DNA from: Halobacillus naozhouensis | Lineage (GTDB): Bacteria; Bacillota; Bacilli; Bacillales; Halobacillaceae | Assembly: GCF_029714185.1 (NCBI RefSeq) | Contig: NZ_CP121671.1 | Span: forward strand, 1,736,001-1,800,000 | DNA length: 64,000 bases | Reading direction: 5' to 3' | Shown here: positions 40,449 to 48,993 of the stretch, piece by piece | How the letters are laid out: every line of letters starts with the position of its first letter | How positions within the stretch are numbered: position 1 is the first letter of the stretch | The notes under the pieces: model-generated | Told to the model about the DNA's origin: nothing | The model's database searches: none | What the model saw: the letters and a program-made list of their open reading frames with translations, nothing else | Translations under genes and position numbers: made by a program

Positions 40449-41459
40449 ATGGTTCAATATGTGTTAGATAAATATGATCGCCCGATGAAAGATTTACGAA
40501 TCTCCGTCATTGATCAATGTAACTTCAGGTGCACTTACTGTATGCCTGCTGAAATATTTGGTGATGATTACCGGTTCATGCCCCCGGAAGAATTGCTCAG
40601 CTTTGATGAAATCGTTCGGCTTGTTGAGATATTTGCGAAGTTTGGCACTGAAAAAGTCAGACTAACCGGCGGCGAGCCGTTAATGAGAAAAGATATGGAT
40701 CAGCTAGTGGCACGATTGAAGCAAGTTGATGGGATCAAAGATATTGCGATTACGACGAATGCGATATTTTTAGTCAAGCAGGCACAGAAATTAAAGGAGG
40801 CAGGGCTTGACCGCGTCAATGTCAGTTTAGATGCGATTGAAGATGAAGTGTTTAAGCAAACCAATGGACGCGGGATTAAGACGAGTCCCGTGTTAAAAGG
40901 AATTGAAGCGGCCCGTCAAGCAGGACTTGAGATTAAGATAAATATGGTCGTGAAAAAAGGCATGAATGAGAGCCAAATTCTACCGATGGCGAAATATTTT
41001 AAAGACACCGGTGATACGTTACGGTTTATCGAGTTTATGGATGTGGGCAATCATAACGGATGGAATTTAGATACGGTCGTCTCCAAACAGGAGATTATTG
41101 AAGAAATTCACGCGGAAATGCCGCTTGAGCCACTGGATCCTAATTATTTTGGCGAAGTTGCGAACCGATACAAATATAAAGACCGCGATGCTGAAATTGG
41201 AGTGATCTCCTCGGTCACCGATGCCTTTTGCAGCAGTTGTACGCGAGTTAGGTTATCAGCAGACGGTCAATTGTACACTTGTTTATTTGCAAGTGAAGGC
41301 TATGATATCAGGCAGATGTTAAGAAACGACAGCAGTGATCAAGATATTATTTCAAAACTGATTAAGATTTGGACGAAGCGCGATGATCAATATTCTGTCG
41401 AAAGAGCTGAAGGCAAGCCAGCCAAGAAGAAAATTGAAATGTCCTATATTGGCGGCTAG
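40449..41459 (+). CDS. moaA: GTP 3',8-cyclase MoaA
   Basis: The 336-residue radical SAM enzyme converts GTP to 3',8-cyclo-7,8-dihydro-GTP, the first step of molybdopterin synthesis. The N-terminal cluster motif DQCNFRCTYC has C24, C28 and C31. The second cluster is C-terminal (DAFCSSCTRVRLSADGQLYTC), and the protein ends in the diglycine GG needed for activity in the family. RLTGGEPLMRKD is the GGEP motif. Its ribosome binding site is GGAAGGAGC. Second gene of the moeA-moaA operon. Confidence 0.96.
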   Translation: MVQYVLDKYDRPMKDLRISVIDQCNFRCTYCMPAEIFGDDYRFMPPEELLSFDEIVRLVEIFAKFGTEKVRLTGGEPLMRKDMDQLVARLKQVDGIKDIAITTNAIFLVKQAQKLKEAGLDRVNVSLDAIEDEVFKQTNGRGIKTSPVLKGIEAARQAGLEIKINMVVKKGMNESQILPMAKYFKDTGDTLRFIEFMDVGNHNGWNLDTVVSKQEIIEEIHAEMPLEPLDPNYFGEVANRYKYKDRDAEIGVISSVTDAFCSSCTRVRLSADGQLYTCLFASEGYDIRQMLRNDSSDQDIISKLIKIWTKRDDQYSVERAEGKPAKKKIEMSYIGG

Positions 41460-41499
41460 TGTAGAAGTAGGCAGACAGAGTCATACTGCATCCCCCTTG

Positions 41500-41647
41500 A
41501 TATCTTTCTCAGAAAAACGGCTACAAACTTATAAAGAATCATCATTACAATGAGGAATTTACCATAGTGGTCGCCCAAGGGGAAGCAGAGACGATTTCAG
41601 ATATTGCGGGATCGATAGAAGCCAACTCAGAAATTTATCGTCATTAA
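41500..41647 (+). other. unassigned coding remnant
   Basis: An open frame without a start codon reads YKLIKNHHYNEEFTIVVAQG, EAETISDIAGSIEANSEIYR, H, then TAA. It looks like a protein C-terminus. It lies between moaA and a very strong terminator, so it may be the tail of a lost third gene of the operon. Confidence 0.4.
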
Positions 41648-41654
41648 TCCTTTA

Positions 41655-41696
41655 CACACAAACGTAAACGTGAGTTTACGTTTGTGTGCTTTTTTT
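41655..41696 (+). terminator. very strong Rho-independent terminator
   Basis: CACACAAACGTAAAC (41655-41669) pairs perfectly with GTTTACGTTTGTGTG (41674-41688) around GTGA, then TTTTTTT. Confidence 0.93.
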
Positions 41697-41782
41697 ACGA
41701 GTAAAATGAAGGACTGCTTTACTCCAATAAGCTTCGTACTCTATAATGATAAAGATAGAAAGACAACCTGGAGGTGCAATTT

Positions 41783-42208
41783 GTGAAAACATTTAAGCTT
41801 GTGTCGCTTGATATCGTAGAAGAGAAAAATGACGACCTGACACAAAGAAGAATCAAGTTGAATGATGGGTTGATCATTAACCGTGAAGACGACAAAGGGC
41901 GCTGGGTTGTGGAGGCGTACGTCGACCGTAGTTATGAAGATTACTTTCAAACGATCCAGGATCATGAGGAAGAACTGATGATTCAAGTTAAAATTACAAA
42001 AAGCAGCAACCGACCAGCTACCTTTCTCGTTAAAGTTATTGATAACAATATAATTGGAGACTATATGAATGTGATCTTCATGGGGAGTATTATCGATCGC
42101 CGGCGAGAGCACATTGAAAAGATGTTAAAGCTGCTTATGGATGAAGGCTTCCAGGGCGATGAATTACTTGAGGAATTTAAACGGCGCGGAGAGGAACAGA
42201 GAGGGTAA
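41783..42208 (+). CDS. ywpF: YwpF-like protein
   Basis: The 141-residue protein matches the YwpF pattern: KTFKLVSLDIVEE at the start, IKLNDGLIINREDDKGRWVV, then RPATFLVKV and a charged C-terminal helix. B. subtilis YwpF has no settled function. GTG at 41783 is chosen because GGAGG lies 8 bases before; an upstream GTG overlaps the site. Followed by the potassium transporter gene after 55 bases. Confidence 0.75.
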   Translation: MKTFKLVSLDIVEEKNDDLTQRRIKLNDGLIINREDDKGRWVVEAYVDRSYEDYFQTIQDHEEELMIQVKITKSSNRPATFLVKVIDNNIIGDYMNVIFMGSIIDRRREHIEKMLKLLMDEGFQGDELLEEFKRRGEEQRG

Positions 42209-42263
42209 TCCTCCGGGTCATACATAAATTATGGAGTGTAGTTATTAAAGGAGTACATGCTTA

Positions 42264-43622
42264 ATGATGTGGGTGAGAAAACGAAGCCTTTGGTGGCTTA
42301 ATAAGCTGTCACCGTTTCAATTGATTGCGTTATTTTATTTATCTGCTGTGACGATTTCTTCAATCTTAATAGCCCTGCCTGTAGCCCATCAGCCGGGTGT
42401 AGAACTTGCTTTTATCGATATTTTATTTACGGCTGTAAGTGCTGTGAGTGTAACCGGGCTGACCACTGTGTCTACTGTCGATACCTTTAGTACAACAGGG
42501 ATCTTTATTATCGCTTTTGTTCTTCAGTTTGGCGGGATAGGGGTAATGACTCTGGGGACGATGGTCTGGCTCATTCTCGGTAAAAAAATTGGCTTGAAAG
42601 AACGACGGCTGATTATGGCTGACCAGAACCAAACCTCTTTCCAGGGGATGGTGCGTATGGTTAAAGAAATCGTTATCGTCGTTTTACTGATTGAGTTCAT
42701 AGGGTTTCTAATATTAGGGACGTATTATCTGCAATACTACGAACCTGCACAAGCTTATCTACATGGTTTTTTTAGTTCGGTCAGTGCCACGACCAATGGA
42801 GGTTTTGACATAACGGGGCAATCTTTAATCCCTTTTAAAAATGATTATTTCGTGCAATTTATTCATATGGTATTGATTATTGCGGGGGCTATCGGGTTTC
42901 CTGTTTTAATTGAGGTCAAGCAGTATCTCTTAAAGCCCAGCCATAAAAAAATTCAATTCACGTTGTTTGCCAAATTAACGACATTTACCTTTCTGGTATT
43001 AGTGGTCGTAGGGGCATTGATTATCGCCGTCCTTGAGTCTAATCACTATTTTGCAGGCAAGGATTGGCACGAAATTTTATTTTTTTCGTTATTCCAATCT
43101 GTCACGACGAGGAGCGGGGGCTTGGCGACACTCCCTATCAGTGAGTTTACTGGCCAAACCCAGTTGTTTATGTCTGCCTTAATGTTTATCGGGGCTTCTC
43201 CGAGTAGTGTAGGAGGCGGGATTCGAACGACCACGTTTGCTCTCGTTATCATCTTTATTTTAACGTTTGCTCGCGGGGAGAGTAATATTAAGATCTTTAG
43301 AAGAGAAGTTCACAATGAAGACTTAAATCGTGCGGTTGCTGTGACGATGATGGCGGTAATTACGTGCTTTGTAGCAGTGCTCACTCTGACCATAACTGAA
43401 CCTTACGATCTGAATAAGCTAATTTTTGAAGTCTGTTCGGCGTTTGGAACAACAGGGTTATCACTCGGCATAACGGCTGGCTTGTCCACCTTTGGAAAAG
43501 TCATCCTTATGCTGCTGATGTTTATCGGCCGGATCGGGATTCTTACCTTTTTGTTCACATGGAAAAAAGATCGGAAATCAAAAAGTTATCACTATCCGAA
43601 AGAGAGAATTATTATAGGGTAA
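42264..43622 (+). CDS. KtrB/KtrD-type potassium uptake membrane subunit (TrkH superfamily)
   Basis: The 452-residue protein has four M1-P-M2 repeats with the selectivity glycines in VSVTGLTTV, SATTNGGFDI, TTRSGGLATL and GTTGLSLG. It forms a dimer that conducts K+ or Na+-coupled K+ and normally pairs with a cytoplasmic KtrA/KtrC regulator, which is not adjacent, as for B. subtilis ktrD. SSVGGGIRTTTFAL is the conserved gating loop. ATG follows AAAGGAGTACATGCTTA. A strong terminator follows immediately. Confidence 0.93.
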   Translation: MMWVRKRSLWWLNKLSPFQLIALFYLSAVTISSILIALPVAHQPGVELAFIDILFTAVSAVSVTGLTTVSTVDTFSTTGIFIIAFVLQFGGIGVMTLGTMVWLILGKKIGLKERRLIMADQNQTSFQGMVRMVKEIVIVVLLIEFIGFLILGTYYLQYYEPAQAYLHGFFSSVSATTNGGFDITGQSLIPFKNDYFVQFIHMVLIIAGAIGFPVLIEVKQYLLKPSHKKIQFTLFAKLTTFTFLVLVVVGALIIAVLESNHYFAGKDWHEILFFSLFQSVTTRSGGLATLPISEFTGQTQLFMSALMFIGASPSSVGGGIRTTTFALVIIFILTFARGESNIKIFRREVHNEDLNRAVAVTMMAVITCFVAVLTLTITEPYDLNKLIFEVCSAFGTTGLSLGITAGLSTFGKVILMLLMFIGRIGILTFLFTWKKDRKSKSYHYPKERIIIG

Positions 43623-43627
43623 TAAAA

Positions 43628-43658
43628 GACTGTACACAGCGGAAGGCTGTGTACAGTC
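43628..43658. terminator. bidirectional terminator
   Basis: GACTGTACACAGC pairs with GCTGTGTACAGTC around GGAAG, between the ktrB-like gene and the convergent YjcZ-like gene. Confidence 0.85.
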
Positions 43659-43660
43659 TG

Positions 43661-43795
43661 TCACATATATAAGACGGCACCTACAATAATTAAAAGGATG
43701 AAAAGGACTACAATAAGGACTAAGTCACTAACACGAATTCGGCCATCCAAGCTGTTGCACCCGCATCTGCATCCATAAAGGCTGCCTCCGTGCAT
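43661..43795 (-). CDS. YjcZ-like small sporulation protein
   Basis: The 44-residue protein starts with a glycine/cysteine-rich MHGGSLYGCRCGCN and ends with the hydrophobic segment VLIVVLFILLIIVGAVLYM, which is the YjcZ-family signature (FALIVVLFILLIIVG). Such peptides are common in Bacillus spores. ATG follows GGAGGTGAGCTT. Confidence 0.75.
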   Translation of the reverse strand: MHGGSLYGCRCGCNSLDGRIRVSDLVLIVVLFILLIIVGAVLYM

Positions 43796-43858
43796 AAGCT
43801 CACCTCCAGTAGGATCTACACAATAGCCTATGCGGAGGCAGCTACGCTGTATGGGTTC

Positions 43859-44071
43859 CTACCCATTTGCAGAGGAAAATTCGTCCATAAACGCGTCTTT
43901 GGGGACAGAAATAATCTTGGATTGTTGATTATTAAGGTCTTTCACATTGGAGAACGAATTTTCTTCATCGAGCTCATTACACCAGTGGTTTACATTATCG
44001 TTTTTCAATTCGTTAATGAGCAGCGGGGCAGTTAAGTTATTGGGACTTGATATACGCTGATTCGCATTCAT
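43859..44071 (-). CDS. small hydrophilic protein, possibly spore-associated
   Basis: The 70-residue protein is rich in N, S and acidic residues (MNANQRISSPNNLTAPLLIN, LDEENSFSNVKDLNNQ) with no membrane segment. ATG follows AGGAGGCGTTCAT. Location next to a YjcZ-like spore gene on the same strand suggests sporulation expression, which is only an inference. Family not recognised. Confidence 0.6.
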   Translation of the reverse strand: MNANQRISSPNNLTAPLLINELKNDNVNHWCNELDEENSFSNVKDLNNQQSKIISVPKDAFMDEFSSANG

Positions 44072-44327
44072 ATGAACGCCTCCTCTTACTTCATTATGCC
44101 CTGGACCCTTTTGTTCTATTTACGTTTTGTGATAAGCTTATACAAAATTCGTGAAAATGCTTTGTCAGCAAAAAAGGATGAGGCTTAAAAATTTCCCGGG
44201 GAATGAAGCAGACGAGTTGGTGCAAAATATTGTATAATAGGGGAGAACTAATCCTATTTTAATTTATAGAAGAAGAAGCAAGCATGTTGAACTTTTGCTA
44301 CAATAGAAGCGATGAGGAGGTGCTGGT

Positions 44328-44408
44328 ATGGAAGCCGTCATTATGTTTATTGTTTGTGTTGTCATCTTAGTTGGATTTATGGGATTCTGTATATTTGACC
44401 GTGGGTAA
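44328..44408 (+). CDS. 26-residue membrane microprotein
   Basis: The protein is MEAVIMFIVCVVILVGFMGF, CIFDRG: a single membrane segment with short polar ends. ATG is preceded by GAGGAGGTGCTGGT, a very strong ribosome binding site. A terminator at 44456 follows. The size fits regulatory or membrane-associated small proteins, but the role is unknown. Confidence 0.6.
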   Translation: MEAVIMFIVCVVILVGFMGFCIFDRG

Positions 44409-44455
44409 ATCTGGCACATAAAGCAACATCCATTATACACAGTAAATCAAGAAGT

Positions 44456-44488
44456 AAACACCTGATAGCAGGGTGTTTGCTTTTTTTT
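44456..44488 (+). terminator. Rho-independent terminator
   Basis: AAACACC pairs with GGGTGTTT around TGATAGCA, then TTTTTTTTT. Confidence 0.8.
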
Positions 44489-44552
44489 TATGGCTTATTG
44501 ACACCTGCCTGAGGGTCACCTTCGATTATAAGAGTGAAAGGAGGTGATCACC

Positions 44553-44777
44553 ATGGCCGTAACAGCAGACAAAACGAACTCACAATTGCAACTCGTATTC
44601 GAAAACGGAACAGATGAGAAAGGAAATGTCAAGTACCGTACGAAATCGTTCAATAATGTAAAAATGGATGCAACAGCAGACCAGCTTTATAAAGTGGCCG
44701 TTGCCCTTGTGCCATTACAGCAGCGCTTGCTATCGACGATTGAACGTAATGATTCAGCTATTTTAACTAACCTATAA
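44553..44777 (+). CDS. DUF1659 small protein
   Basis: The 74-residue protein begins MAVTADKTNSQLQLVFENGT and contains VKYRTKSFNNVKMDATADQ, matching the DUF1659 pattern. Its function is unknown. ATG is preceded by AAAGGAGGTGATCACC. First of three small genes (with DUF2922 and YvrJ) that travel together in Bacillaceae. Confidence 0.85.
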   Translation: MAVTADKTNSQLQLVFENGTDEKGNVKYRTKSFNNVKMDATADQLYKVAVALVPLQQRLLSTIERNDSAILTNL

Positions 44778-44802
44778 TTCGTAAAAAGGAGGAACAAAGC
44801 AG

Positions 44803-45015
44803 ATGAAGAAACTTGAACTTAAATTTCTGAATGAAGAAGGAAGTATTGTAACGATTTCCCTTGATGAGCCTGTGGAACCGGTAGATCTGGTTGCGATTCA
44901 CGCAGCGATGGATGCAGTCATTGCTGAGAGTTGTTTCTATTCCAGTGGTGGGAATTTGGTGGAGAAGAAGCAGGCAAGAATAGTAGAACGCAACGTAGTT
45001 GATATTGAATTATAA
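44803..45015 (+). CDS. DUF2922 small protein
   Basis: The 70-residue protein begins MKKLELKFLNEEGSIVTISL and contains PVEPVDLVAIHAAMDAVIAE, matching DUF2922. ATG is preceded by AAAAAGGAGGAACAAAGCAG. It is 25 bases downstream of the DUF1659 gene. A hairpin separates it from the YvrJ gene. Confidence 0.85.
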   Translation: MKKLELKFLNEEGSIVTISLDEPVEPVDLVAIHAAMDAVIAESCFYSSGGNLVEKKQARIVERNVVDIEL

Positions 45016-45035
45016 AAACTAGTCCTACCAAATTG

Positions 45036-45068
45036 GCCATTATGAAGATAAGCTTCATAATGGCTTTT
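45036..45068 (+). terminator. hairpin between the DUF2922 and YvrJ genes (partial terminator or processing site)
   Basis: GCCATTATGAAG (45036-45047) pairs perfectly with CTTCATAATGGC (45053-45064), then TTTTAT. It may reduce read-through into yvrJ. Confidence 0.65.
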
Positions 45069-45093
45069 ATAATGGAAGAAGGGAGTGTCAGAA

Positions 45094-45231
45094 TTGGATA
45101 CTTGGCTGCCATTCATAACAGATGTGGGGTTCCCCATTGCGGTCACGTTCTATTTATTGCACCGCGTGGAAGGAAAACTTGACGATCTGATTGAATCTAT
45201 CCATCATCTTCCTGACAAAATGAAAGGATAG
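45094..45231 (+). CDS. YvrJ-family small membrane protein
   Basis: The 45-residue protein MDTWLPFITDVGFPIAVTFY, LLHRVEGKLDDLIESIHHLP has the YvrJ hallmark (GFPIAVTFYLLxRxExKLxxL): one membrane segment followed by an amphipathic helix, a plan similar to holin-like or BhlA-type peptides. TTG at 45094 follows GGGAGTG. Third gene of the DUF1659-DUF2922-YvrJ set. Confidence 0.85.
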   Translation: MDTWLPFITDVGFPIAVTFYLLHRVEGKLDDLIESIHHLPDKMKG

Positions 45232-45237
45232 TAAAAA

Positions 45238-45275
45238 GCGCGCCATCTTCTGGAATAAGAGGCGCGCTTTCTTTA
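45238..45275 (+). terminator. terminator of the YvrJ operon (repeat copy 12, GCGC type)
   Basis: GCGCGCCATCTTCTGGAATA, AGAGGCGCGC, then TTTCTTTATT. It has the same CTGGAATAAG centre as copies at 3164 and 28399, although it lies outside the accessory region. Confidence 0.75.
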
Positions 45276-45818
45276 TTGTGTTAAACTGATTTCATCAAAT
45301 GGATAAATAATAAGTTCAGTTCGACCGATGATTTCTTCTTCTTTAATAAATCCCAGTCCATTACGACTGTCCTTACTGATTGCCCGATTATCTCCCATCA
45401 CGAAGTATGTGTTATCAGGTACTTTAATCGGACCGAAATCTCTTGTTGCCATTATGGCTTCTTCACTTAAATAGTTCTGTTCTTGTTTCTGACCGTCAAC
45501 ATAAAGCTGATGATTTCGAACTTCTATTGTATCGTTAGGCTTTCCGATTACCCGTTTCACATAGTTTTTAACAGGACGGTCAATTATGACGATATCACCA
45601 TAGGAAGGTTCATCAATATAGTAAATAATTTTATTAAACATGACACGTTCTCCGCTCTCAAGCGTAGGGTTCATGCTGGCCCCTTCGACGATTGAAGTGG
45701 CAAAGAAGAAAGTGCGCAGTATAAAGGCAAGAACGACGGCGATAGCAATCGCTTTAATCCATTCCAGCCACTCTTTCTTAGCTTGTTCAGACAATCTGAA
45801 TCTTCCTCTCTTAATCAT
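45273..45818 (-). CDS. type I signal peptidase (SipS-like)
   Basis: The 181-residue protein has one N-terminal membrane segment (residues 21-40) and the serine-lysine catalytic dyad S48 in GASMNPT and K88 in NYVKRVIG, plus MGDNRAISKDSR of box E. It cleaves signal peptides of exported proteins on the outer membrane face. Length is normal for a Bacillus Sip protein. ATG is preceded by GAAAGATATTCGAGC, a moderate site. Confidence 0.95.
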   Translation of the reverse strand: MIKRGRFRLSEQAKKEWLEWIKAIAIAVVLAFILRTFFFATSIVEGASMNPTLESGERVMFNKIIYYIDEPSYGDIVIIDRPVKNYVKRVIGKPNDTIEVRNHQLYVDGQKQEQNYLSEEAIMATRDFGPIKVPDNTYFVMGDNRAISKDSRNGLGFIKEEEIIGRTELIIYPFDEISLTQ

Positions 45819-46014
45819 GCTCGAATATCTTTCATTTTATCACACGGGTAAAAAAATAAAACAATGTTGCGAACTGTAATCAAATTTTAACATCAATTTG
45901 ATCGATATCTTGAAAATTCAGTGAATATCTCGAATTCTTGCTTTTAGTTCTTTGGGGTGATGAAAGAGTATGGTAAAATATAGTCTATATTCGCATACGC
46001 TAGGAGGTACGATG

Positions 46015-46185
46015 ATGGGAAGCGGCCATGACCAGCAAGATCAACTCATTTATAAAATTGAAGAGCTACGCAGGCGTATGACAGAGACAGCGCTAGAAGA
46101 AGGATTCTCAAGTTCTAAATCGGTGCGAATGAGCCAGGAATTAGACTATTTATTGAATCAAATACAAGAGAAAAATGAAGCATAA
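46015..46185 (+). CDS. Spo0E-like aspartyl-phosphate phosphatase
   Basis: The 56-residue helical hairpin has the Spo0E signature RMSQELDYLLNQ (SQELD) in its second helix and IEELRRRMTETALEEG in the first. Family members dephosphorylate Spo0A~P and delay sporulation. AGGAGG lies 7 bases before ATG 46015; ATG 46012 in the same frame is 3 bases closer. Terminator shared with convergent patA. Confidence 0.85.
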   Translation: MGSGHDQQDQLIYKIEELRRRMTETALEEGFSSSKSVRMSQELDYLLNQIQEKNEA

Positions 46186-46220
46186 AAGAAGAGCGAAATT
46201 CTTATTCGCTCTTCTTTTTT
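46185..46220. terminator. bidirectional terminator
   Basis: AAAGAAGAGCGAA pairs with TTCGCTCTTCTTT, then TTT, between the Spo0E-like gene and patA. Confidence 0.88.
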
Positions 46221-47365
46221 CTAAAAAAGCGTTCTAATCGGTCCAACCCTTCTTGTAAGGTATCCATTCCATAAGCATAAGATAGCCTCATGTAGCCATT
46301 TCCATACTGGGAAAAAGCATCTCCAGGAACTAAAGCCACTCCGGCTTCTTCTACGAGTTGAACTGCTTTATCAAATGAACTCATTCCCTCTAACGGAAAC
46401 TCCGGGAACACATAAAATGCCCCATCAGGTACCTGATACCGCAGCCCCATCTGGTCGAGCCGGTCTAACACATAGGTTCTCCTTTTTTCATATTCCTTTT
46501 TCATATGCAGCGGATCGGACTGGCCGTTTTCGATCGCCTCAAGTGCAGCATACTGACTGATCGAAGTGGCACAAGATACATTGTACTGATGAACTTTAAG
46601 GATATGCTTAGCTAACCATGATGGAGCCAGCAAATAGCCGATTCTAAAGCCTGTCATTGAATGCGACTTCGACACCCCATTTACAACAATCACATGATCC
46701 CGTACAGAAGGAAGCGAGGCAATCGATGTATGTGGAGCTGAATACGTCAGCTCACTGTAAATCTCGTCGGCTATCATAAACAGGTTATGAGCTTTAAGTA
46801 CATCTGCGATCGCTGTTAGTTCATCATTTGATAAGGAGACACCGGTCGGATTGGATGGATAAGGTAAAATCACACACTTCGTATTTGCTGTTACGGCCTG
46901 CTCGATTAAATCAGCGGTGAGCTTGAACCCGTTCTGGCTCGTATCGACATGCTTGGCCGTTGCTCCCGCAAGTTTGATGAGTGGCTCATATCCTGGGTAA
47001 ACCGGCCCTGGCAGCAACACTTCATCCCCTGGTTGTAAAATGGTTCTCAACGTAATATCGATTGCCTGGGACGCTCCGACCGTTACAATCACTTCATTCT
47101 CAGCCCGGTACGATAAATCATACTTTTCGTTTACGTGATGGCTGATCGCTTTCCGCAGCTCCAGCAGACCGGCATTGTGCGTATAACTCGTATGATTGGT
47201 ATGTATTGCCTCGATAGCTGCCTCTTTGACATGATCAGGTGTTGGAAAATCCGGCTGCCCAATCGTTAAAGAAACAACATCCTCATACTGACTGACCATA
47301 TTAAAAAATTGGCGAATCCCTGATATTTGTATAGATGATAGTTGTGGATTAATAAAACGTTCCAT
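46202..47365 (-). CDS. patA: aminotransferase A (PatA-like, class I/II)
   Basis: The 387-residue PLP-dependent enzyme has VTIGQPDFPTPDHV, VGASQAIDITLRTIL, PVYPGYEPLI, LPYPSNPTGVS, DEIYSEL and the PLP lysine in NGVSKSHSMTGFRIGYL. It aligns along its length with B. subtilis PatA, which acts on N-acetyl-LL-diaminopimelate or aromatic amino acids in lysine/aromatic metabolism. The ATG is preceded by GGGGGCGACAAT. In B. subtilis patA is next to cheV; here the two are 11 kb apart. Confidence 0.9.
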   Translation of the reverse strand: MERFINPQLSSIQISGIRQFFNMVSQYEDVVSLTIGQPDFPTPDHVKEAAIEAIHTNHTSYTHNAGLLELRKAISHHVNEKYDLSYRAENEVIVTVGASQAIDITLRTILQPGDEVLLPGPVYPGYEPLIKLAGATAKHVDTSQNGFKLTADLIEQAVTANTKCVILPYPSNPTGVSLSNDELTAIADVLKAHNLFMIADEIYSELTYSAPHTSIASLPSVRDHVIVVNGVSKSHSMTGFRIGYLLAPSWLAKHILKVHQYNVSCATSISQYAALEAIENGQSDPLHMKKEYEKRRTYVLDRLDQMGLRYQVPDGAFYVFPEFPLEGMSSFDKAVQLVEEAGVALVPGDAFSQYGNGYMRLSYAYGMDTLQEGLDRLERFFRKKKSE

Positions 47366-47472
47366 ATTGTCGCCCCCATTTAAATGTTAACAAAATGTTC
47401 AAACAATTTAGATTTATTGCTTTCTTTATTTGTTATAATGAAATTGTACAAATTGAGAAAGGAGTTTGAGCA

Positions 47473-47619
47473 ATGAGACCAAATCGAACCTCTTTTGAAG
47501 AGCTAGTCAACCAAAATAAAGAACAGCTCATGAATGATCAGCAAGCCTTAGAACAAATCGACAAGCAAATCGATGAGAAAAGAACAAAAACTACTGATAA
47601 ATCTAAATTTGTAAATTGA
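47473..47619 (+). CDS. FbpB-family small protein
   Basis: The 48-residue protein MRPNRTSFEELVNQNKEQLM, NDQQALEQIDKQIDEKRTKT matches the small basic FbpB-type family (SFDELVxxNKxELLxDxxxLxxIExxIE). In B. subtilis FbpB helps the FsrA sRNA act in the iron-sparing response. ATG follows AAAGGAGTTTGAGCA. No convincing Fur box was identified. A terminator follows at 47635. Confidence 0.75.
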   Translation: MRPNRTSFEELVNQNKEQLMNDQQALEQIDKQIDEKRTKTTDKSKFVN

Positions 47620-47634
47620 TCATATCATAGTGAG

Positions 47635-47663
47635 AAAGCAGCCGCATAGCGTGGCTGCTTTTT
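47635..47663 (+). terminator. Rho-independent terminator of the FbpB-like gene
   Basis: AAAGCAGCC pairs with GGCTGCTTT around GCATAGCG, then TTT. Confidence 0.85.
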
Positions 47664-47865
47664 CTATTTGCTATGGATCGGACATGACTTTAGCCGAATA
47701 TACAACTATACATAAAGTTGGTGCAATTATCGCTACTTTGCAAATCTCCACCTTCATAATCTTCAGAAAAGATTGAAGATAAAAGAGGTTGTGGTACTAT
47801 TTAAGAATACAATCCAAATTTATTCCATAAGTAGGCAATAAAGGATAGGAGCGTGACATAGAACT

Positions 47866-48699
47866 ATGATCAATGTATATGAACAGGAGGGCGTAACCTG
47901 TATAGAGGGGGAAGTGGTTAAGTCCGGACGCAAAGCGGGTAGGATTTATTCCTTTCTAACAGACGGTATGTTAGTCGATACTGGACCGCAAATTCTAGAG
48001 TCTGAGTTGATTCCCATTTACGAAGACGTATCGATGGACCTCGTCATCTTAACGCATAGCCATGAAGATCATACAGGCACAGCTGCATGGCTTCAAGAAG
48101 ATCGGGATCTTCCCATTTATATTCATGAAAAAGGTATAAGTACATGTGCTGAACTCTGCGCATATCCAAAGTATCGTCAACATACCTGGGGAATCCGTGA
48201 ACCATTTAAGGCGTTGCCGCTTGGGGATACAGTTCAATCACGACAGCAAGACTGGCATGTGATTTATACACCAGGTCACGCCAATGACCACATCGCACTG
48301 TTCCATGAAAGCACAGGCAGGATGTTCACAGGCGATTTATACGTAACGCCGAAAACAAAGGTTATCATGCAAAGTGAATCAATCCCCGTCATCATGAATT
48401 CCATTCAGAAGCTTCTCACCTATGAGTTTGAAGCGATATTTTGCTGTCATGCCGGCTACATCAAAAATGGAAAAGACATGATGAAGCAGAAGCTGAATAA
48501 TCTAGAGCATCTGTGTGATGAAGTGAAACGCCTTCATCAAAAAGGGTTCACCATTGCTGAAATCGATCAACAGCTTTTCCCAAAATCTTATCCAATCGTC
48601 GAAATCTCAGAAGGGGAATGGGATTCACGACATATCGTTTCTTCCATTCTTTCTGATGAACAACAAAATAGAGATTTAATTCAGCGACAGGGGTGTTGA
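47866..48699 (+). CDS. metallo-beta-lactamase-fold hydrolase
   Basis: The 277-residue protein has the zinc motif LTHSHEDHTGTAAW (HxHxDH near residue 62), TPGHANDHIALF with the fourth ligand, GDLYVTPK with the bridging Asp, and a late CCHAG. Such proteins are often quorum-quenching, glyoxalase II-like or RNase-like hydrolases; substrate not predictable. The C-terminal helical segment is typical of the stand-alone MBL group. GTGACATAGAACT precedes the ATG; the ribosome binding site is weak (TAGGAGC). Confidence 0.85.
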   Translation: MINVYEQEGVTCIEGEVVKSGRKAGRIYSFLTDGMLVDTGPQILESELIPIYEDVSMDLVILTHSHEDHTGTAAWLQEDRDLPIYIHEKGISTCAELCAYPKYRQHTWGIREPFKALPLGDTVQSRQQDWHVIYTPGHANDHIALFHESTGRMFTGDLYVTPKTKVIMQSESIPVIMNSIQKLLTYEFEAIFCCHAGYIKNGKDMMKQKLNNLEHLCDEVKRLHQKGFTIAEIDQQLFPKSYPIVEISEGEWDSRHIVSSILSDEQQNRDLIQRQGC

Positions 48700-48700
48700 T

Positions 48701-48877
48701 TTGCAAAATGGAGACTTACATTTTCACCGAATAGAAGCACACATCAATCTGGATAACCCACCATCTATCTGGCTGGCTGAAAGTGTCGGCATGGAGTTCG
48801 ATTGTGTCAGGAAAGGCTTTATTTACGAGTTCGGGGAGTGGACAGGTCACCTCCTTTATATGTCTAATTCTAAATAA
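48701..48877 (+). pseudogene. C-terminal fragment of a GNAT (RimJ-type) acetyltransferase
   Basis: TTG 48701 opens 58 codons: LHFHRIEAHINLDNPPSIWL, AESVGMEFDCVRKGFIYEFG, EWTGHLLYMS. RIEAHINLDNPxSIxLAExxGMxxExxRxG is the C-terminal half of RimJ acetyltransferases; the acetyl-CoA loop is missing. Fragment of a deleted gene. Confidence 0.7.
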
Positions 48878-48993
48878 AGAATGAAATCTCATATCTTAAA
48901 ATACAGTAAAAAGTGAGAGTAATTGAAACTTTTATTATTAGGCTTTCAAAGAAAAGCAAACATAAAAAATTAAAGTGAAAAGGGGTTATCTTA

